A stretch of 64,000 nt of DNA from positions 806,001 to 870,000 of the forward strand of contig NZ_UGHK01000002.1 in the NCBI RefSeq assembly GCF_900450705.1. Direction: 5' to 3'. The stretch is from Avibacterium paragallinarum. GTDB lineage: Bacteria > Pseudomonadota > Gammaproteobacteria > Enterobacterales > Pasteurellaceae. Below, piece by piece: positions 50,308 to 59,417 of the stretch (its first letter is position 1; every line of letters begins with the position of its first letter). Under the pieces are notes generated by a model. The model searched no databases. It was not told the origin of the DNA and saw nothing but the letters and a program-made list of their open reading frames with translations. A program made the position numbers and the translations under genes.

Positions 50308-50868
50308 TTATTGGTAGGCAATCATATATTTCACAACGCCTTTTACTTTACCTGCCGTTGATTGTCCTTCTGCATAATAACGAGCGAGATAGGAAAGAGT
50401 TGCCTTACCGCCTGAAATTGAATCTTCAGCAACTCCTTGTCCACTAACATCTTTGGTAATATCAATTGCACTACCATCTAAATTTGCTAATTGAATAGTT
50501 ACATTACCTGCTTTAGAACCACTAGAATCTTGGTTAATTAAACGTCCATTAGCACTCACATTTGTTTCATTGTTATAGAAATAAGTTCTTACCGTGCCTG
50601 TATTAGGAGAACAATCCTTAAGTTTAATGGTAAAAGTAGTATCTCCCGCAGTTTGTCCTTGAGAAGCTAAAAGTGATTTAGACACTTTTGGTAATGTTAC
50701 AGTTACATCTGCCCCACTCGTACCTTCCACAGTACAAGTAGCATCAACTACTTCACCATTAATGGTTACCGTTCCCACAGCACCACCATTATTCGTTTCG
50801 GCAAACGCCATATTTGAAGCAAAAGCCAAGCTCGAGGCGATTAAAGTGACAAGTTTAAGTTTTTTCAT
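50308..50868 (-). CDS. major fimbrial subunit (F17-A-like pilin)
   Basis: 186-residue chaperone-usher pilin. Signal peptide MKKLKLVTLIASSLAFASNMAFA, donor-strand N-terminus (GTVTINGEVVDATCTVEG), paired Cys at about 45 and 85 (DATCTV and KDCSP) forming the pilin disulfide, and the penultimate-tyrosine end VKYMIAYQ. Intact and preceded by AGAGGA. Expression depends on a promoter that contains a 17-base homopolymer. Confidence 0.93.
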   Translation of the reverse strand: MKKLKLVTLIASSLAFASNMAFAETNNGGAVGTVTINGEVVDATCTVEGTSGADVTVTLPKVSKSLLASQGQTAGDTTFTIKLKDCSPNTGTVRTYFYNNETNVSANGRLINQDSSGSKAGNVTIQLANLDGSAIDITKDVSGQGVAEDSISGGKATLSYLARYYAEGQSTAGKVKGVVKYMIAYQ

Positions 50869-50913
50869 TGAAAAATCCTCTTAAATGAAAGAAATAAGTA
50901 AAAAGGAATGCTA

Positions 50914-50947
50914 TTTATACCAATTTCGGGGGGGGGGGGGGGGGCAA
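50914..50947 (-). promoter_or_regulatory. pilin promoter with 17-bp poly-G/C spacer tract
   Basis: Minus strand: TTGCCC (50947-50942), a spacer made of 14 further C and GAAATTGG (22 bp), then TATAAA (50919-50914), 46 bases before the pilin ATG. The G run on the plus strand is 50928-50944. Optimal spacing of 17 bp would need 12 C. Slippage would change spacing and thus promoter strength, as in known phase-variable promoters of Neisseria and Haemophilus fimbriae. The rest of the 337-base gap up to rplY holds only the rplY terminator. Confidence 0.75.
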
Positions 50948-51117
50948 GAGATTTTTATGTTTTTTTGCGATAAAGAAGGGATTTTTATAAAAAATGTCAG
51001 TTTTTATACAAAAGAAAATAGCTTAACTCATTAAAAATAACTTCATTTTCACCAAATCGCCGTGATTGGTAAAGCTAAAATAGCCCCATATTACTTCTGA
51101 TAATTTAATGAAAATTA

Positions 51118-51171
51118 GATAAAAAAAATCTGCATCTTAGTTAAGAAAATAAATTCAGCCTAAGATACAGA
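51118..51171 (-). terminator. terminator after rplY
   Basis: Minus strand stem ATCTGTATCTTAG / CTAAGATGCAGAT (51171-51159 with 51139-51127, one mismatch), followed by eight T. It separates rplY from the fimbrial promoter. Confidence 0.85.
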
Positions 51172-51205
51172 TAAATTAAATATAATTTAATTCTGATACC
51201 AAAAA

Positions 51206-51493
51206 TTATACGCGTTTGAAATCAACGTGAACCAATTTTGGTTTGAATGGGTGGCGTTGCATTGCTTGCACTTTTACTGCCACTTCTTTTCCATCGATCA
51301 CAAGAGTAATTACCTCAGAATAAAAAGTCTCGTGAACTTGTGCATTATTCACCTCATCGTGTCTTAAGGTAATTGAAATAGGTTCCTCTTTCCCACCATA
51401 AACAATCGCAGGGATTTGCCCATTATGACGCAGGCGGCGGCTCGCACCCTTACCTTGCGTAGTACGCACTTCAGCGTTAAATTTGAATGACAT
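51206..51493 (-). CDS. rplY: 50S ribosomal protein bL25 (5S rRNA-binding)
   Basis: 95-residue single-domain L25, binding loop E of 5S rRNA. Recognised from [34 protein letters not shown] and the C-terminal [18 protein letters not shown]. Same short form as E. coli, without the CTC extension. It has its own promoter, a structured leader and a terminator. Confidence 0.97.
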   Translation of the reverse strand: MSFKFNAEVRTTQGKGASRRLRHNGQIPAIVYGGKEEPISITLRHDEVNNAQVHETFYSEVITLVIDGKEVAVKVQAMQRHPFKPKLVHVDFKRV

Positions 51494-51524
51494 AATTGTA
51501 TTCTCTTAATATAAAAGTTAATCG

Positions 51525-51550
51525 AAAAAATTGCAGGCGACCCAGCAATT
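51525..51550 (-). promoter_or_regulatory. terminator-like hairpin in the rplY leader
   Basis: Minus strand AATTGC (51550-51545), 10-base loop, GCAATT (51534-51529) running into six T, about 30 bases before the rplY ATG. A second stem CTTAAAG/CTTTAAG lies at about 51563-51580 near the predicted transcript start. The arrangement resembles a transcription attenuator. Confidence 0.45.
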
Positions 51551-51588
51551 CCACAAAATCAAGCTTAAAGAAAACTTTAAGACGGCGA

Positions 51589-51617
51589 ATTATAATAAAT
51601 ATGTCAATATAAGGCAA
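51589..51617 (-). promoter_or_regulatory. rplY promoter
   Basis: Minus strand: TTGCCT (51617-51612), 17-bp spacer, TATAAT (51594-51589); predicted start near 51582 and a leader of about 90 bases. Confidence 0.7.
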
Positions 51618-51733
51618 ATGGAAATCCCTTTGTTTCTATACTTATATATTTTTAATGGCTATTTTCACAAAAAAAGTTACAATAATCAGAATGTTGAACT
51701 TCAATTCTCTAACAAAATCAATGCGGATTTGAT

Positions 51734-52342
51734 ATGGAATTTTTAATTAACTTTTTTACTGACTATGGTTATTTAGCTGTTTTATTTGTTTTAATTATCT
51801 GTGGCTTTGGTGTGCCAATCCCCGAGGATATCACGCTTGTTTCAGGGGGAGTAATTTCTGGTTTAGGCTACACAAATCCACATATTATGCTGATAGTCAG
51901 TATGTTTGGCGTATTACTTGGTGATAGCACTATGTATTGGTTGGGGCGTATTTATGGCGTAAAAATTCTACGTTTCCGTCCAATCCGCAAAATCCTCACA
52001 TTAAAGCGTCTGCAAATGGTGCGTTCCCAGTTTGATAAATATGGCAACCGTGTTCTATTCACGGCACGTTTTTTGCCTGGACTTAGAGCCCCTATTTATA
52101 TGGTTTCAGGCATTACCCGTCGTGTCAGTTTTATCCGCTTTGTGTTTATTGATTTCTGTGCTGCCATTATTTCTGTCCCTATTTGGGTTTATCTTGGGCA
52201 TTTTGGTGCGAGCAATTTAGAGTGGTTACACGCCCAAATTCAAAAAGGACAACTCGTTATTTATCTCATCATTGCAAGTATTGCACTATTTCTCTTTTGG
52301 AAATGGAAAAAAAGTCGAACCAAAAAGACAGCGCAAGAATAA
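51734..52342 (+). CDS. DedA family membrane protein
   Basis: 202-residue DedA/SNARE-associated (VTT-domain) inner-membrane protein. Family motifs: the re-entrant segment FGVPIPEDITLVSGGVISGLG, GDSTMYWLGRIYG and RFLPGLRAPIYMVSGITRRVSFIRFVFID with the conserved Arg-Phe-Pro-Gly-R. Members are linked to lipid scrambling (including undecaprenyl phosphate recycling) and membrane homeostasis; the exact lipid here is unknown. Alone, convergent with uvrC. Confidence 0.92.
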   Translation: MEFLINFFTDYGYLAVLFVLIICGFGVPIPEDITLVSGGVISGLGYTNPHIMLIVSMFGVLLGDSTMYWLGRIYGVKILRFRPIRKILTLKRLQMVRSQFDKYGNRVLFTARFLPGLRAPIYMVSGITRRVSFIRFVFIDFCAAIISVPIWVYLGHFGASNLEWLHAQIQKGQLVIYLIIASIALFLFWKWKKSRTKKTAQE

Positions 52343-52390
52343 TCTCAATATTACCGCTTTATAGAGCGGTAATACTATGATGAAAATTTT

Positions 52391-54223
52391 TTAATCCCCT
52401 CGCATTGTTTCAAAAATTTTTTCTGCAAGAGATTGAGAAATGCTAGGAACAGATGCAATTTCATCAAGGCTCGCTTTTTTCACGCCTTGCATTCCACCAA
52501 GGTATTTCAATAGGGCTTGACGACGTTTAGCCCCCACCCCTTCAATGGTTTCTAATCCACTTTGGGTGAAGGCTTTTTGCCGTTTTTTGCGGTGTCCGCT
52601 AATGGCGTGATTATGACTTTCGTCACGGATATGCTGAATTAAATGCAAGGCAAGGCTATCCGGCGGTAAATTAATTTCGCGATCTTGCTTGCTGATGATA
52701 AGTGTTTCTAGGCCTGCACGGCGATCCACACCCTTCGCCACACCAATTAAGTGCGGTCGTTTTTTGTCCCATTTTACCTTGAGCTGTTGGAACACTTGCA
52801 AGGCACGGTTAAGCTGTCCTTTGCCGCCGTCAATGAAAATCACATCGGGGATTTTTTCTGGCTCAAGATCTTTATCGTAACGCTTTAACAAAGCTTGTTC
52901 CATTGCCGCATAATCATCGCCGCCCGTGATGCCCGTAATATTAAAACGGCGATAATCGGATTTTAGCGGCCCATCTTGATTAAACACCACGCAAGAAGCG
53001 ATGGTTTGTTCACCCATTGTGTGGCTGATGTCAAAACATTCCATTCGTTGGATTTTTTCAATGCCGAGCAAATCTTGCAACGCTTGATAACGTTCATTAA
53101 TCAGCGTGGATTGTTTCAGTTGAGTAACCAACGCCGCTTGAACGTTCATTTGTGCCAATTGCAAATACTTACTTTTTTCCCCTTTGGCACTGTCTTGAAT
53201 CTGCACTTTTCGCCCCGCTTGCTCTGATAACAGGCTTTCTAGCTGGGCTTTTTCCGCGAGTTTGTGATCCACAATAATGCTGTTCGGCACGCTTCGCCCT
53301 TGATGAGCCTGTAAATAAAACTGTCCGACAAAGGTGGCGGTGAGTTCAGATAAATCCGTATTGGCTGGCACTTTTGGAAAATAACTACGGTTGCCCAAAA
53401 TCTTGCCTTGTCGAATAAACAGCACTTGTACGCAAGCGATGCCCAGTTGGTAGGCAATGGCGATAATATCAATATCATCAAGACGATCATTGCTGACGAA
53501 TTGTTTTTCGATCACCGCTCGCACAGCTTGAATTTGATCACGAATGTGTGCCGCCTCTTCAAAATTTAACCCTTGGCTCGCTTGTTCCATTTTGGCGACA
53601 AGGTGATCCAGCACTTGTTGATCCTTGCCTTGCAAAAAAAGACGAGCGAAATTCACTTGCTGTTGGTAATCCTCATCAGAAATATAGCCCGCTACACAAG
53701 GGGCGGAGCAACGCTCAATTTGATATTGCAAACAAGGGCGTGAGCGGTTGCGATACACCGAGTTTTCACATTGTCGCACGGGGAATAATTTTTGTAATAA
53801 TGACAGAGTTTCCCGCACCGCCCCCACATTGGGATAAGGTCCAAAATATTCCCCCTGAATTTTCTTACTACCACGGTAAGCGGTAATTCTGGGGTGGCGT
53901 TCTTTGGTGAGAAGAATGTAGGGGTAAGATTTATCATCACGCAACAATACGTTATAACGCGGCTGGTAGGTTTTGATGTAGTTATGCTCGAGTAGCAAGG
54001 CTTCCGTTTCGCTTGAAGTGATGGTGGTTTCAATGCGATGAATCGCAGCCACTAAGGCTTCCGTTTTTTTGCTCGATACATTGCGACGGAAATAGCTCGA
54101 CAGGCGTTTTTTTAAATCTTTCGCTTTGCCCACATAGATCACCTGATCCTTTGCGTCATACATTCGATAGACACCGGGCGATTGCGGCACATTAGCCAGA
54201 AATTGTTTAGGGTTAAAAGTCAT
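52391..54223 (-). CDS. uvrC: excinuclease ABC subunit C
   Basis: Dual-incision nuclease of excision repair. GIY-YIG domain at the start ([31 protein letters not shown]), UVR motif ([18 protein letters not shown]), RNase H-like 5' nuclease domain ([21 protein letters not shown] and [13 protein letters not shown]) and C-terminal helix-hairpin-helix pair ([20 protein letters not shown]). I chose the ATG at 54223 (610 residues, as in E. coli) over an upstream TTG. Uptake sequence at 52749-52757. Confidence 0.97.
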   Translation of the reverse strand: MTFNPKQFLANVPQSPGVYRMYDAKDQVIYVGKAKDLKKRLSSYFRRNVSSKKTEALVAAIHRIETTITSSETEALLLEHNYIKTYQPRYNVLLRDDKSYPYILLTKERHPRITAYRGSKKIQGEYFGPYPNVGAVRETLSLLQKLFPVRQCENSVYRNRSRPCLQYQIERCSAPCVAGYISDEDYQQQVNFARLFLQGKDQQVLDHLVAKMEQASQGLNFEEAAHIRDQIQAVRAVIEKQFVSNDRLDDIDIIAIAYQLGIACVQVLFIRQGKILGNRSYFPKVPANTDLSELTATFVGQFYLQAHQGRSVPNSIIVDHKLAEKAQLESLLSEQAGRKVQIQDSAKGEKSKYLQLAQMNVQAALVTQLKQSTLINERYQALQDLLGIEKIQRMECFDISHTMGEQTIASCVVFNQDGPLKSDYRRFNITGITGGDDYAAMEQALLKRYDKDLEPEKIPDVIFIDGGKGQLNRALQVFQQLKVKWDKKRPHLIGVAKGVDRRAGLETLIISKQDREINLPPDSLALHLIQHIRDESHNHAISGHRKKRQKAFTQSGLETIEGVGAKRRQALLKYLGGMQGVKKASLDEIASVPSISQSLAEKIFETMRGD

Positions 54224-54385
54224 TTTTCTTTGCGTAGCGTTCAATAATGGCGGCTAACATACACCATTTCAGCGGGATTTTCATCAATTTCATTTTTTCA
54301 TTCGCGAAAACCAATGTTCAAAACTGTGATCGCTATCACGGTTTTATTTTTGCATTGCAAACGGTTTTTTTATACACTGAGGAAC

Positions 54386-54458
54386 ATTAGTCGGGGTGCT
54401 GTTAAGCTGAGATGATACCCGTGAACCTGATACAGTTAATACTGACGTAGGAAACTAA
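54386..54458 (+). promoter_or_regulatory. TPP riboswitch (THI element)
   Basis: Conserved thi-box segments in order: TCGGGGTGC, CTGAGATGATACCCGTGAAC and CTGATACAGTTAATACTGAC, ending GTAGGAAACTA. The closing stem includes the AGGA that would act as Shine-Dalgarno for the ATG at 54461, so TPP binding is expected to block translation initiation. It governs the downstream ABC operon. Confidence 0.95.
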
Positions 54459-54460
54459 CA

Positions 54461-54541
54461 ATGCAAAATACTTATTCTTTTTTCTCCATTCTTCCCTCGC
54501 CATTTCCTTATTGTGTTCCCTTTTTTAACCTGATGCGTTAA
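54461..54541 (+). CDS. 26-codon ORF directly under TPP riboswitch control
   Basis: Starts at the ATG spaced 6-9 bases from the riboswitch AGGA and ends with TAA two bases before the thiZ ATG. The peptide begins MQNTYSFFSILPSPF and is rich in Phe, Pro and aromatic residues, ending NLMR. thiZ itself has no recognisable ribosome-binding site, so ribosomes reaching the end of this ORF probably reinitiate at thiZ. It is either a translational-coupling leader or a tiny membrane-associated peptide. Function unknown. Confidence 0.6.
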   Translation: MQNTYSFFSILPSPFPYCVPFFNLMR

Positions 54542-54543
54542 AA

Positions 54544-55260
54544 ATGATGAATGCGATTGAAATTCGTGATCTCGGTTTGCATTTCGATAATCAACCGCTG
54601 TTTGAGCATTTCCATTTTTCTGTGAAACAAGGGGAATGGGTGGCATTATTGGGTGCGTCGGGCATCGGGAAATCCACCTTATTGCGAGCCATTGCAGGGC
54701 TAGAAACCCAAGCCATTTCGGCGGGTCGCATTCAGTGTCAAGGTAAAGTCGCGTGGCTCGCTCAGCAAGATAGTCTTTATCCTTGGCTGTCCATTTTGGA
54801 TAATGTGCAGCTCTACCAACATTTAACCCAATGCAAAACAAAAAATAGCGAAAAAAAAGCCCGCACTTTATTAAGTGCGGTCAAAATGGAAGCACATTTA
54901 CACAAACCTTGCTACCAACTTTCTGGCGGGCAACGCCAACGTGTCGCCTTGGCTCGCACTCTAATGCAAGAGGCGGACATTATTTTAATGGACGAGCCAT
55001 TCTCCGCCCTAGATGCGGTAACTCGCTTGCAATTACAACAACTTTCTCACCAACTGTTGGGCGATAAAACCGTGCTGCTGATTACGCACGATCCGCAAGA
55101 AGCCCTGTTTTTAGCGGATAAAATTTATATTTTACATCAGCAACCCGTGCAACTTTCTCCGCCAATTATCCCGCAAGGTCAGCCACCAAGACGCTTTGAA
55201 CAACAAGCCCTTTGGCAATTACAACAATCTTTATTCGAACAATTAATGGAGCGTGATTAA
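54544..55260 (+). CDS. thiZ: thiamin-precursor ABC transporter, ATPase
   Basis: 238-residue ABC ATPase of the nitrate/sulfonate/taurine/HMP group. Walker A LLGASGIGKST, Q-loop AWLAQQDSLYPWLS, signature [13 protein letters not shown], Walker B IILMDEPFSALD, H-loop LLITHDPQEA. Riboswitch control and the THI5-like binding protein downstream indicate pyrimidine (HMP-type) precursor import. An inverted pair of uptake-like cores (CCGCACTT at 54861 and AAGTGCGG at 54873) sits in the coding region. The stop overlaps the thiX start by one base. Confidence 0.92.
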   Translation: MMNAIEIRDLGLHFDNQPLFEHFHFSVKQGEWVALLGASGIGKSTLLRAIAGLETQAISAGRIQCQGKVAWLAQQDSLYPWLSILDNVQLYQHLTQCKTKNSEKKARTLLSAVKMEAHLHKPCYQLSGGQRQRVALARTLMQEADIILMDEPFSALDAVTRLQLQQLSHQLLGDKTVLLITHDPQEALFLADKIYILHQQPVQLSPPIIPQGQPPRRFEQQALWQLQQSLFEQLMERD

Positions 55261-56015
55261 TGTTTTGTTACAAAGATCTTGTGCGATTTTTCGCGATCAC
55301 TCTTTGCTTTGCCCTGTGTTGGCAAGGGGCAATCACCCTTTTTCACATTCCACATTATTTGCTCCCCGATCCCATTTCAGTAACGCAAGAATTGACTTCG
55401 CAATGGGCATTATTATTTTTGCACGCCAAAGTTACCCTGTGGGAAATAGTATTAGGCTTGGTGCTGGGCTTTCTCTTTGGGTTAAGTTCTGCCCTTTTGC
55501 TGGCTTCCTCCGCCACCCTATCCGCCTTTTTATTGCCGATCTTCATCGCCTCACAAGCTATTCCTGTGTTCGCCATCGCCCCGTTGCTCGTTTTATGGTT
55601 CGGCTATGGCATTGCGTCAAAAATCGCAATGACCATTTTGATTATTTACTTTCCCGTTACCGCTGCCTGTTACGACGGCTTACGCAACACGCCGAAACAA
55701 TGGCTGGAGCAAGCACAATCTTTCGGGATCAGCTCTTGGCAACAGCTCTTCCGCGTACGCTTACCCGCCGCTCTGCCTGCTCTCGCTTCAGGCTTACGCA
55801 TCGCCGTTACCGTTGCACCGATTGGAGCGATTGTGGGGGAATGGGTCGGCTCATCACAAGGCTTGGGCTATTTAATGTTACAAGCCAATGCACACGTTCA
55901 AATTAGTTTAATGTTTGCGGCGTTATTTATTCTGATCGCCATCGCATTATTGCTGTATTTCGCGGTAGATCGGTTTTTACGCCGTGCTATCCCTTGGGCA
56001 TCGCATTTACGTTAG
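55260..56015 (+). CDS. thiX: thiamin-precursor ABC transporter, permease
   Basis: 251-residue inner-membrane permease with about six helices and the EAA loop (EQAQSFGISSWQQLFRVRLPAALPALASGLRIAVTVAP) that contacts the ATPase. Start coupled to the thiZ stop (TAATG). Same family as SsuC/TauC permeases; thiamin role from context. Confidence 0.92.
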   Translation: MFCYKDLVRFFAITLCFALCWQGAITLFHIPHYLLPDPISVTQELTSQWALLFLHAKVTLWEIVLGLVLGFLFGLSSALLLASSATLSAFLLPIFIASQAIPVFAIAPLLVLWFGYGIASKIAMTILIIYFPVTAACYDGLRNTPKQWLEQAQSFGISSWQQLFRVRLPAALPALASGLRIAVTVAPIGAIVGEWVGSSQGLGYLMLQANAHVQISLMFAALFILIAIALLLYFAVDRFLRRAIPWASHLR

Positions 56016-56023
56016 GAGAAAAA

Positions 56024-56968
56024 ATGAAAAAACTATGCCATTTACTCAACTTTATTTTAGCCTTCACCCTCAGTGCAACCGCACAGAGCAAAGAAAAACT
56101 GACCTTATTGCTTGATTGGTTTGTCAATCCCGATCACGCTGCCATTATCGTGGCACAGCAAAAAGGCTTTTTTGCTGCCAATGATTTAGAGGTGGAAATC
56201 GTTGAACCAGCCGATCCCTCAATGCCACCGAAGCTCATCGCTGCTGGGCAAGCGGATTTAGCCGTAGATTATCAACCGCAATTACAAGTGCAAGTCGCCG
56301 AAGGGTTGCCTTTAGTGCGTGTCGGCACGCTGATTTCCACCCCACTCAATAGCCTTGTGGTGCTAGAAAGTAGCAATATTCAGCAACTCAGCGATCTGAA
56401 AGGCAAAAAAATCGGCTATTCCGTCAGTGGCTTTGAAGATGCCTTGTTGAAAGCAATGCTTAATTCGGTGCAACTTTCTTTGTCTGATGTGGAATTGGTG
56501 AATGTAAATTGGTCTTTATCGCCCGCTTTGTTTAGCGGTCAAGTGGACGCGGTGATCGGGGCTTTCCGCAATTTTGAGCTTAATCAAATGGATATGGAGA
56601 AAAAACCAGGACGTGCTTTTTACCCCGAAGAACACAGCGTGCCGTTGTATGACGAGTTAATTCTCATCGCCAATAAAAACCGCCTTTCACCGCAAAAACT
56701 GCGTGCTTTTTTGACCGCACTTGAACAGGCAACGGTGTATGTGTTAAATCACCCAGAGCAAAGCTGGCAAGCCTTTATCAGCTACAAACCTAAAGATCTG
56801 GATAACGAACTCAACCGCTTAGCTTGGCGAGATACCCTGCCTCGCTTAGTCTTACGCCCAAGTGCGTTGGATAATGTTCGCTATGAAAAAATGGCAACAT
56901 TTATGCAACAACAAGGCTTAATCAAACAAGTGCCAAAATTAGCAGACTACGCCATTCAAGTGGAGTAA
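56024..56968 (+). CDS. thiY: thiamin-precursor binding protein (NMT1/THI5-like)
   Basis: 314-residue periplasmic binding protein. Signal peptide MKKLCHLLNFILAFTLSATAQS, then the NMT1/THI5-like domain (KLTLLLDWFVNPDHAAIIVAQQKGFF, EPADPSMPPKLIAAGQADLAVDYQPQ, GAFRNFELNQM). Homologues bind formylaminopyrimidine or HMP, salvaged for thiamin. I chose the ATG at 56024 with TTAGGAGAA upstream; an earlier frame start lies inside thiX. Last gene of the operon. Confidence 0.92.
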   Translation: MKKLCHLLNFILAFTLSATAQSKEKLTLLLDWFVNPDHAAIIVAQQKGFFAANDLEVEIVEPADPSMPPKLIAAGQADLAVDYQPQLQVQVAEGLPLVRVGTLISTPLNSLVVLESSNIQQLSDLKGKKIGYSVSGFEDALLKAMLNSVQLSLSDVELVNVNWSLSPALFSGQVDAVIGAFRNFELNQMDMEKKPGRAFYPEEHSVPLYDELILIANKNRLSPQKLRAFLTALEQATVYVLNHPEQSWQAFISYKPKDLDNELNRLAWRDTLPRLVLRPSALDNVRYEKMATFMQQQGLIKQVPKLADYAIQVE

Positions 56969-57061
56969 ACAAAAACAGGCGAAAAAACCACCGCACTTTT
57001 ATTGCCTTGCACGGGGGACGAGGGTTATTAGCCCCATTCAGTTAAAGCAGAAAATCGCAAC

Positions 57062-57217
57062 GAGGCTCAGAGAAATAAACGCCATATAATCCATATGGCG
57101 TATTTTGACTATTTCATTTTACTAAACCGTGCGAGGTGAATTTATCCCAAACTCTGCGAGAACAAAAAGAGCTACAAAGTGGCTCTGATAAATAAACGCC
57201 ATACTGCTCATTTGGCA
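57062..57217. repeat. two copies of a ~39-bp intergenic repeat
   Basis: 57062-57100 and 57179-57217, spaced 117 bp: G(A/T)GGCTC(A/T)GA then AAATAAACGCCATA in both. Copy 1 ends in a perfect dyad CGCCATAT-aatcc-ATATGGCG; copy 2 has a decayed form. A related GAAATAACGCCATA occurs near 58369. They fill most of the 288-base thiY-kdsB gap. Confidence 0.7.
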
Positions 57218-57256
57218 TTGCATAACGCTATACAGATTATTCAGCGTATCATAACG

Positions 57257-58039
57257 CTACGCAGAAAAATCTATCGCAAAAATTGACCGCACTTTTTCCA
57301 GATCTTCAGGCGTATCCACGCCAACAGTGGGGATTTCTTTGGCGATGTCGATATGAATTTTTTCCCCATACCACAACACTCTAAGTTGTTCTAAAGATTC
57401 GATATTTTCCAACGCGGTAGGCTGCCATTGGGTATATTGTTTGATAAACCCTGCTCGGTAGGCATAGATCCCAATATGGCGTAAATACGGAGTTTGCAAG
57501 GTTAGTTGCGTTTTTTGTGCGTCCGATAAGCCCGCAAACTGGTCGCGATTCCAAGGGATCGCCGCTCGGGAAAAATACAGCACGCTGCCCGTTTTATCTG
57601 CCACCACTTTCACCACGTTCGGGTTAAACAACTCTTCCGCCTCATTTAATGGCACAGCAAGGGTTGCCATTTTTACCCCATTATTTGCCAGATTATCTGC
57701 CACTTGTTGCACGATCACAGGTGGGATCAAGGGCTCATCACCTTGAATATTCACCACAATTTCATCATCGGGCAGGGCTAATTTTTCCACCACTTCGGCT
57801 AAACGCTCAGTCCCTGAGTTGTGGCTAGCAGAGGTCATACAGACTTCGCCACCAAAGGCACGCACGGCATCAGCAACCGCGTTATTATCTGTCGCCACCA
57901 CCACACGATTTGCTCCCGATTGTTTTGCTCGTTGCCAAACGTGAGCAATCATTGGCTTGCCCGCGATCTCAGCCAATGGCTTGCCAGGTAAACGGCTAGA
58001 AGCAAAGCGGGCGGGAATAATTACACTAAATGCGGTCAT
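57257..58039 (-). CDS. kdsB: 3-deoxy-manno-octulosonate cytidylyltransferase
   Basis: Activates Kdo as CMP-Kdo for lipid A-core assembly. 260 residues. Nucleotidyltransferase signature [35 protein letters not shown] and the metal/nucleotide segment [15 protein letters not shown]. Its start overlaps the ycaR stop by four bases. Uptake sequence 57287-57295 in the 3' end. Confidence 0.97.
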   Translation of the reverse strand: MTAFSVIIPARFASSRLPGKPLAEIAGKPMIAHVWQRAKQSGANRVVVATDNNAVADAVRAFGGEVCMTSASHNSGTERLAEVVEKLALPDDEIVVNIQGDEPLIPPVIVQQVADNLANNGVKMATLAVPLNEAEELFNPNVVKVVADKTGSVLYFSRAAIPWNRDQFAGLSDAQKTQLTLQTPYLRHIGIYAYRAGFIKQYTQWQPTALENIESLEQLRVLWYGEKIHIDIAKEIPTVGVDTPEDLEKVRSIFAIDFSA

Positions 58040-58218
58040 TGTGCGTTCTCCGTAGGGTTTAAGGGAATGGCTCGCTCGGCTAATAAAACGGGAATGCCGT
58101 TTTCGATGGGATATGCCACTTGTTTAAAAGTGCAAATTAACTGGTTGTTTTCTTTATGATATTTCAAGCGTCCTTGACAAATTGGGCAGGCTAAAATATC
58201 AAGTAATTTTTCATTCAT
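58036..58218 (-). CDS. ycaR: YcaR/Trm112-like small protein
   Basis: 60-residue zinc-ribbon-like protein [20 protein letters not shown] ... ENGIPVLL, Trm112p family (YcaR). Two Cys in CPIC; the second pair is reduced. Usually sits between lpxK and kdsB, as here. I chose the ATG at 58218 because the family starts at this point; the upstream extension is basic and unrelated. Confidence 0.93.
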   Translation of the reverse strand: MNEKLLDILACPICQGRLKYHKENNQLICTFKQVAYPIENGIPVLLAERAIPLNPTENAQ

Positions 58219-58391
58219 TATTCTTTCCTTTTCGCTATTTTTCCTTTTCACAATTTTCACCGAAGCAATCAAATGAAATGCTGGCAAGTGAAAGTGCGGT
58301 CTGTTTTTCTTGCGTTTTTTACGCATTACCGCCGTTTAAATTTAAAATAAGGCGAGGCTTTAATGCGAAATAACGCCATATTATTTTGAGA

Positions 58392-59402
58392 TCAAAGGGC
58401 GATATTTTGCTGATTTTCTTTTATTCGCTGTATTAAATCTGCGATAAACCCTTGGCTCTCATCAGAAGCAATCTCCGCGTCCACTGGCACATACCACCAA
58501 TTAGGTTGCGCGAAAACTTGGCATTTCACTGCGTCTTTTTCCGTCATAAAGAGCGGTCGGTTTTTATCGAATTTTTCAAATAGATCCAATGTGTAGGCTT
58601 GGTGATCCTGAAAAGCGTGGCTCTCTGCCACCACAATATTTAACCCTTGCAACATTGTAAAAAATCGTTGTGGATTGCCAATTCCTGCCACGGCGGTGAT
58701 CCTTTGCTGTGCAAAATCTGCCAAAAGACGCGTTTCCCCTGTTTGCAAATGAATGGCATATTTAGGGATTAAGGTCATTACACTTGAGCTAAAAGGCGTT
58801 GCCCCACCGTTATTGATGATCCAATCCACTGAATTTAAGCGACTTGGCGGTTCTCGCAATGGGCCTGCGGGCAGAACGCAACCGTTGCCGAACTGGCGTT
58901 GTGCGTCAATCACCACAATTTCTTTATCCCGCTGCAATTTATAATGTTGCAAGCCATCATCGCTGATAATGACATCACAAGGGAAATGCTTGAGTAAATG
59001 TTCAATCGCCTGCTGACGGTTCGGCGAAATGCACACGGGAGCATTGGTGCGTTTGGCGATCAGCAAGGGTTCATCGCCCGTTTCAATGGGGTTATCTTGC
59101 ACGGCAACTAAACGCGGGTAATGGGTGGCTTTACTGCCGTAGCCGCGAGAAATCACGCCCACCTTCACCCCTTGTTGCTGTAACTGCTGTACTAGCCAAA
59201 TCACCACGGGCGTTTTTCCATTACCGCCTACAGACAAATTCCCCACGATCACTACAGGCACAGGGGCTTTATAAGAAGGCAAAATTCCCCGTTGATAAAG
59301 GGCTTTCCTCAGCTTTGTGATCAGCCAAAAAAGTAAGGCAAAAGGCGACAATACCCCTTTGAGCAACACCGCTTTTATATCGGATTGATACCAAAAATTC
59401 AT
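58392..59402 (-). CDS. lpxK: tetraacyldisaccharide 4'-kinase
   Basis: Inner-membrane kinase phosphorylating the lipid A precursor at the 4' position. N-terminal membrane-associated segment ([20 protein letters not shown]), Walker [16 protein letters not shown] (about 52-66), [10 protein letters not shown] and the catalytic-Asp segment [24 protein letters not shown]. 336 residues. It starts 15 bases after the msbA stop, the standard msbA-lpxK order. Confidence 0.96.
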   Translation of the reverse strand: MNFWYQSDIKAVLLKGVLSPFALLFWLITKLRKALYQRGILPSYKAPVPVVIVGNLSVGGNGKTPVVIWLVQQLQQQGVKVGVISRGYGSKATHYPRLVAVQDNPIETGDEPLLIAKRTNAPVCISPNRQQAIEHLLKHFPCDVIISDDGLQHYKLQRDKEIVVIDAQRQFGNGCVLPAGPLREPPSRLNSVDWIINNGGATPFSSSVMTLIPKYAIHLQTGETRLLADFAQQRITAVAGIGNPQRFFTMLQGLNIVVAESHAFQDHQAYTLDLFEKFDKNRPLFMTEKDAVKCQVFAQPNWWYVPVDAEIASDESQGFIADLIQRIKENQQNIAL

Positions 59403-59417
59403 TATCGCCTCGTTGTG

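Noticed and set aside
54471-54541. A Rho-independent terminator as the riboswitch expression platform
   Set aside because: No stem followed by a T run is present after the aptamer; Shine-Dalgarno sequestration fits better.
57062-57217. The two intergenic repeats as a CRISPR-like array
   Set aside because: Only two degenerate copies 117 bp apart, no equal-length spacers and no cas genes nearby.
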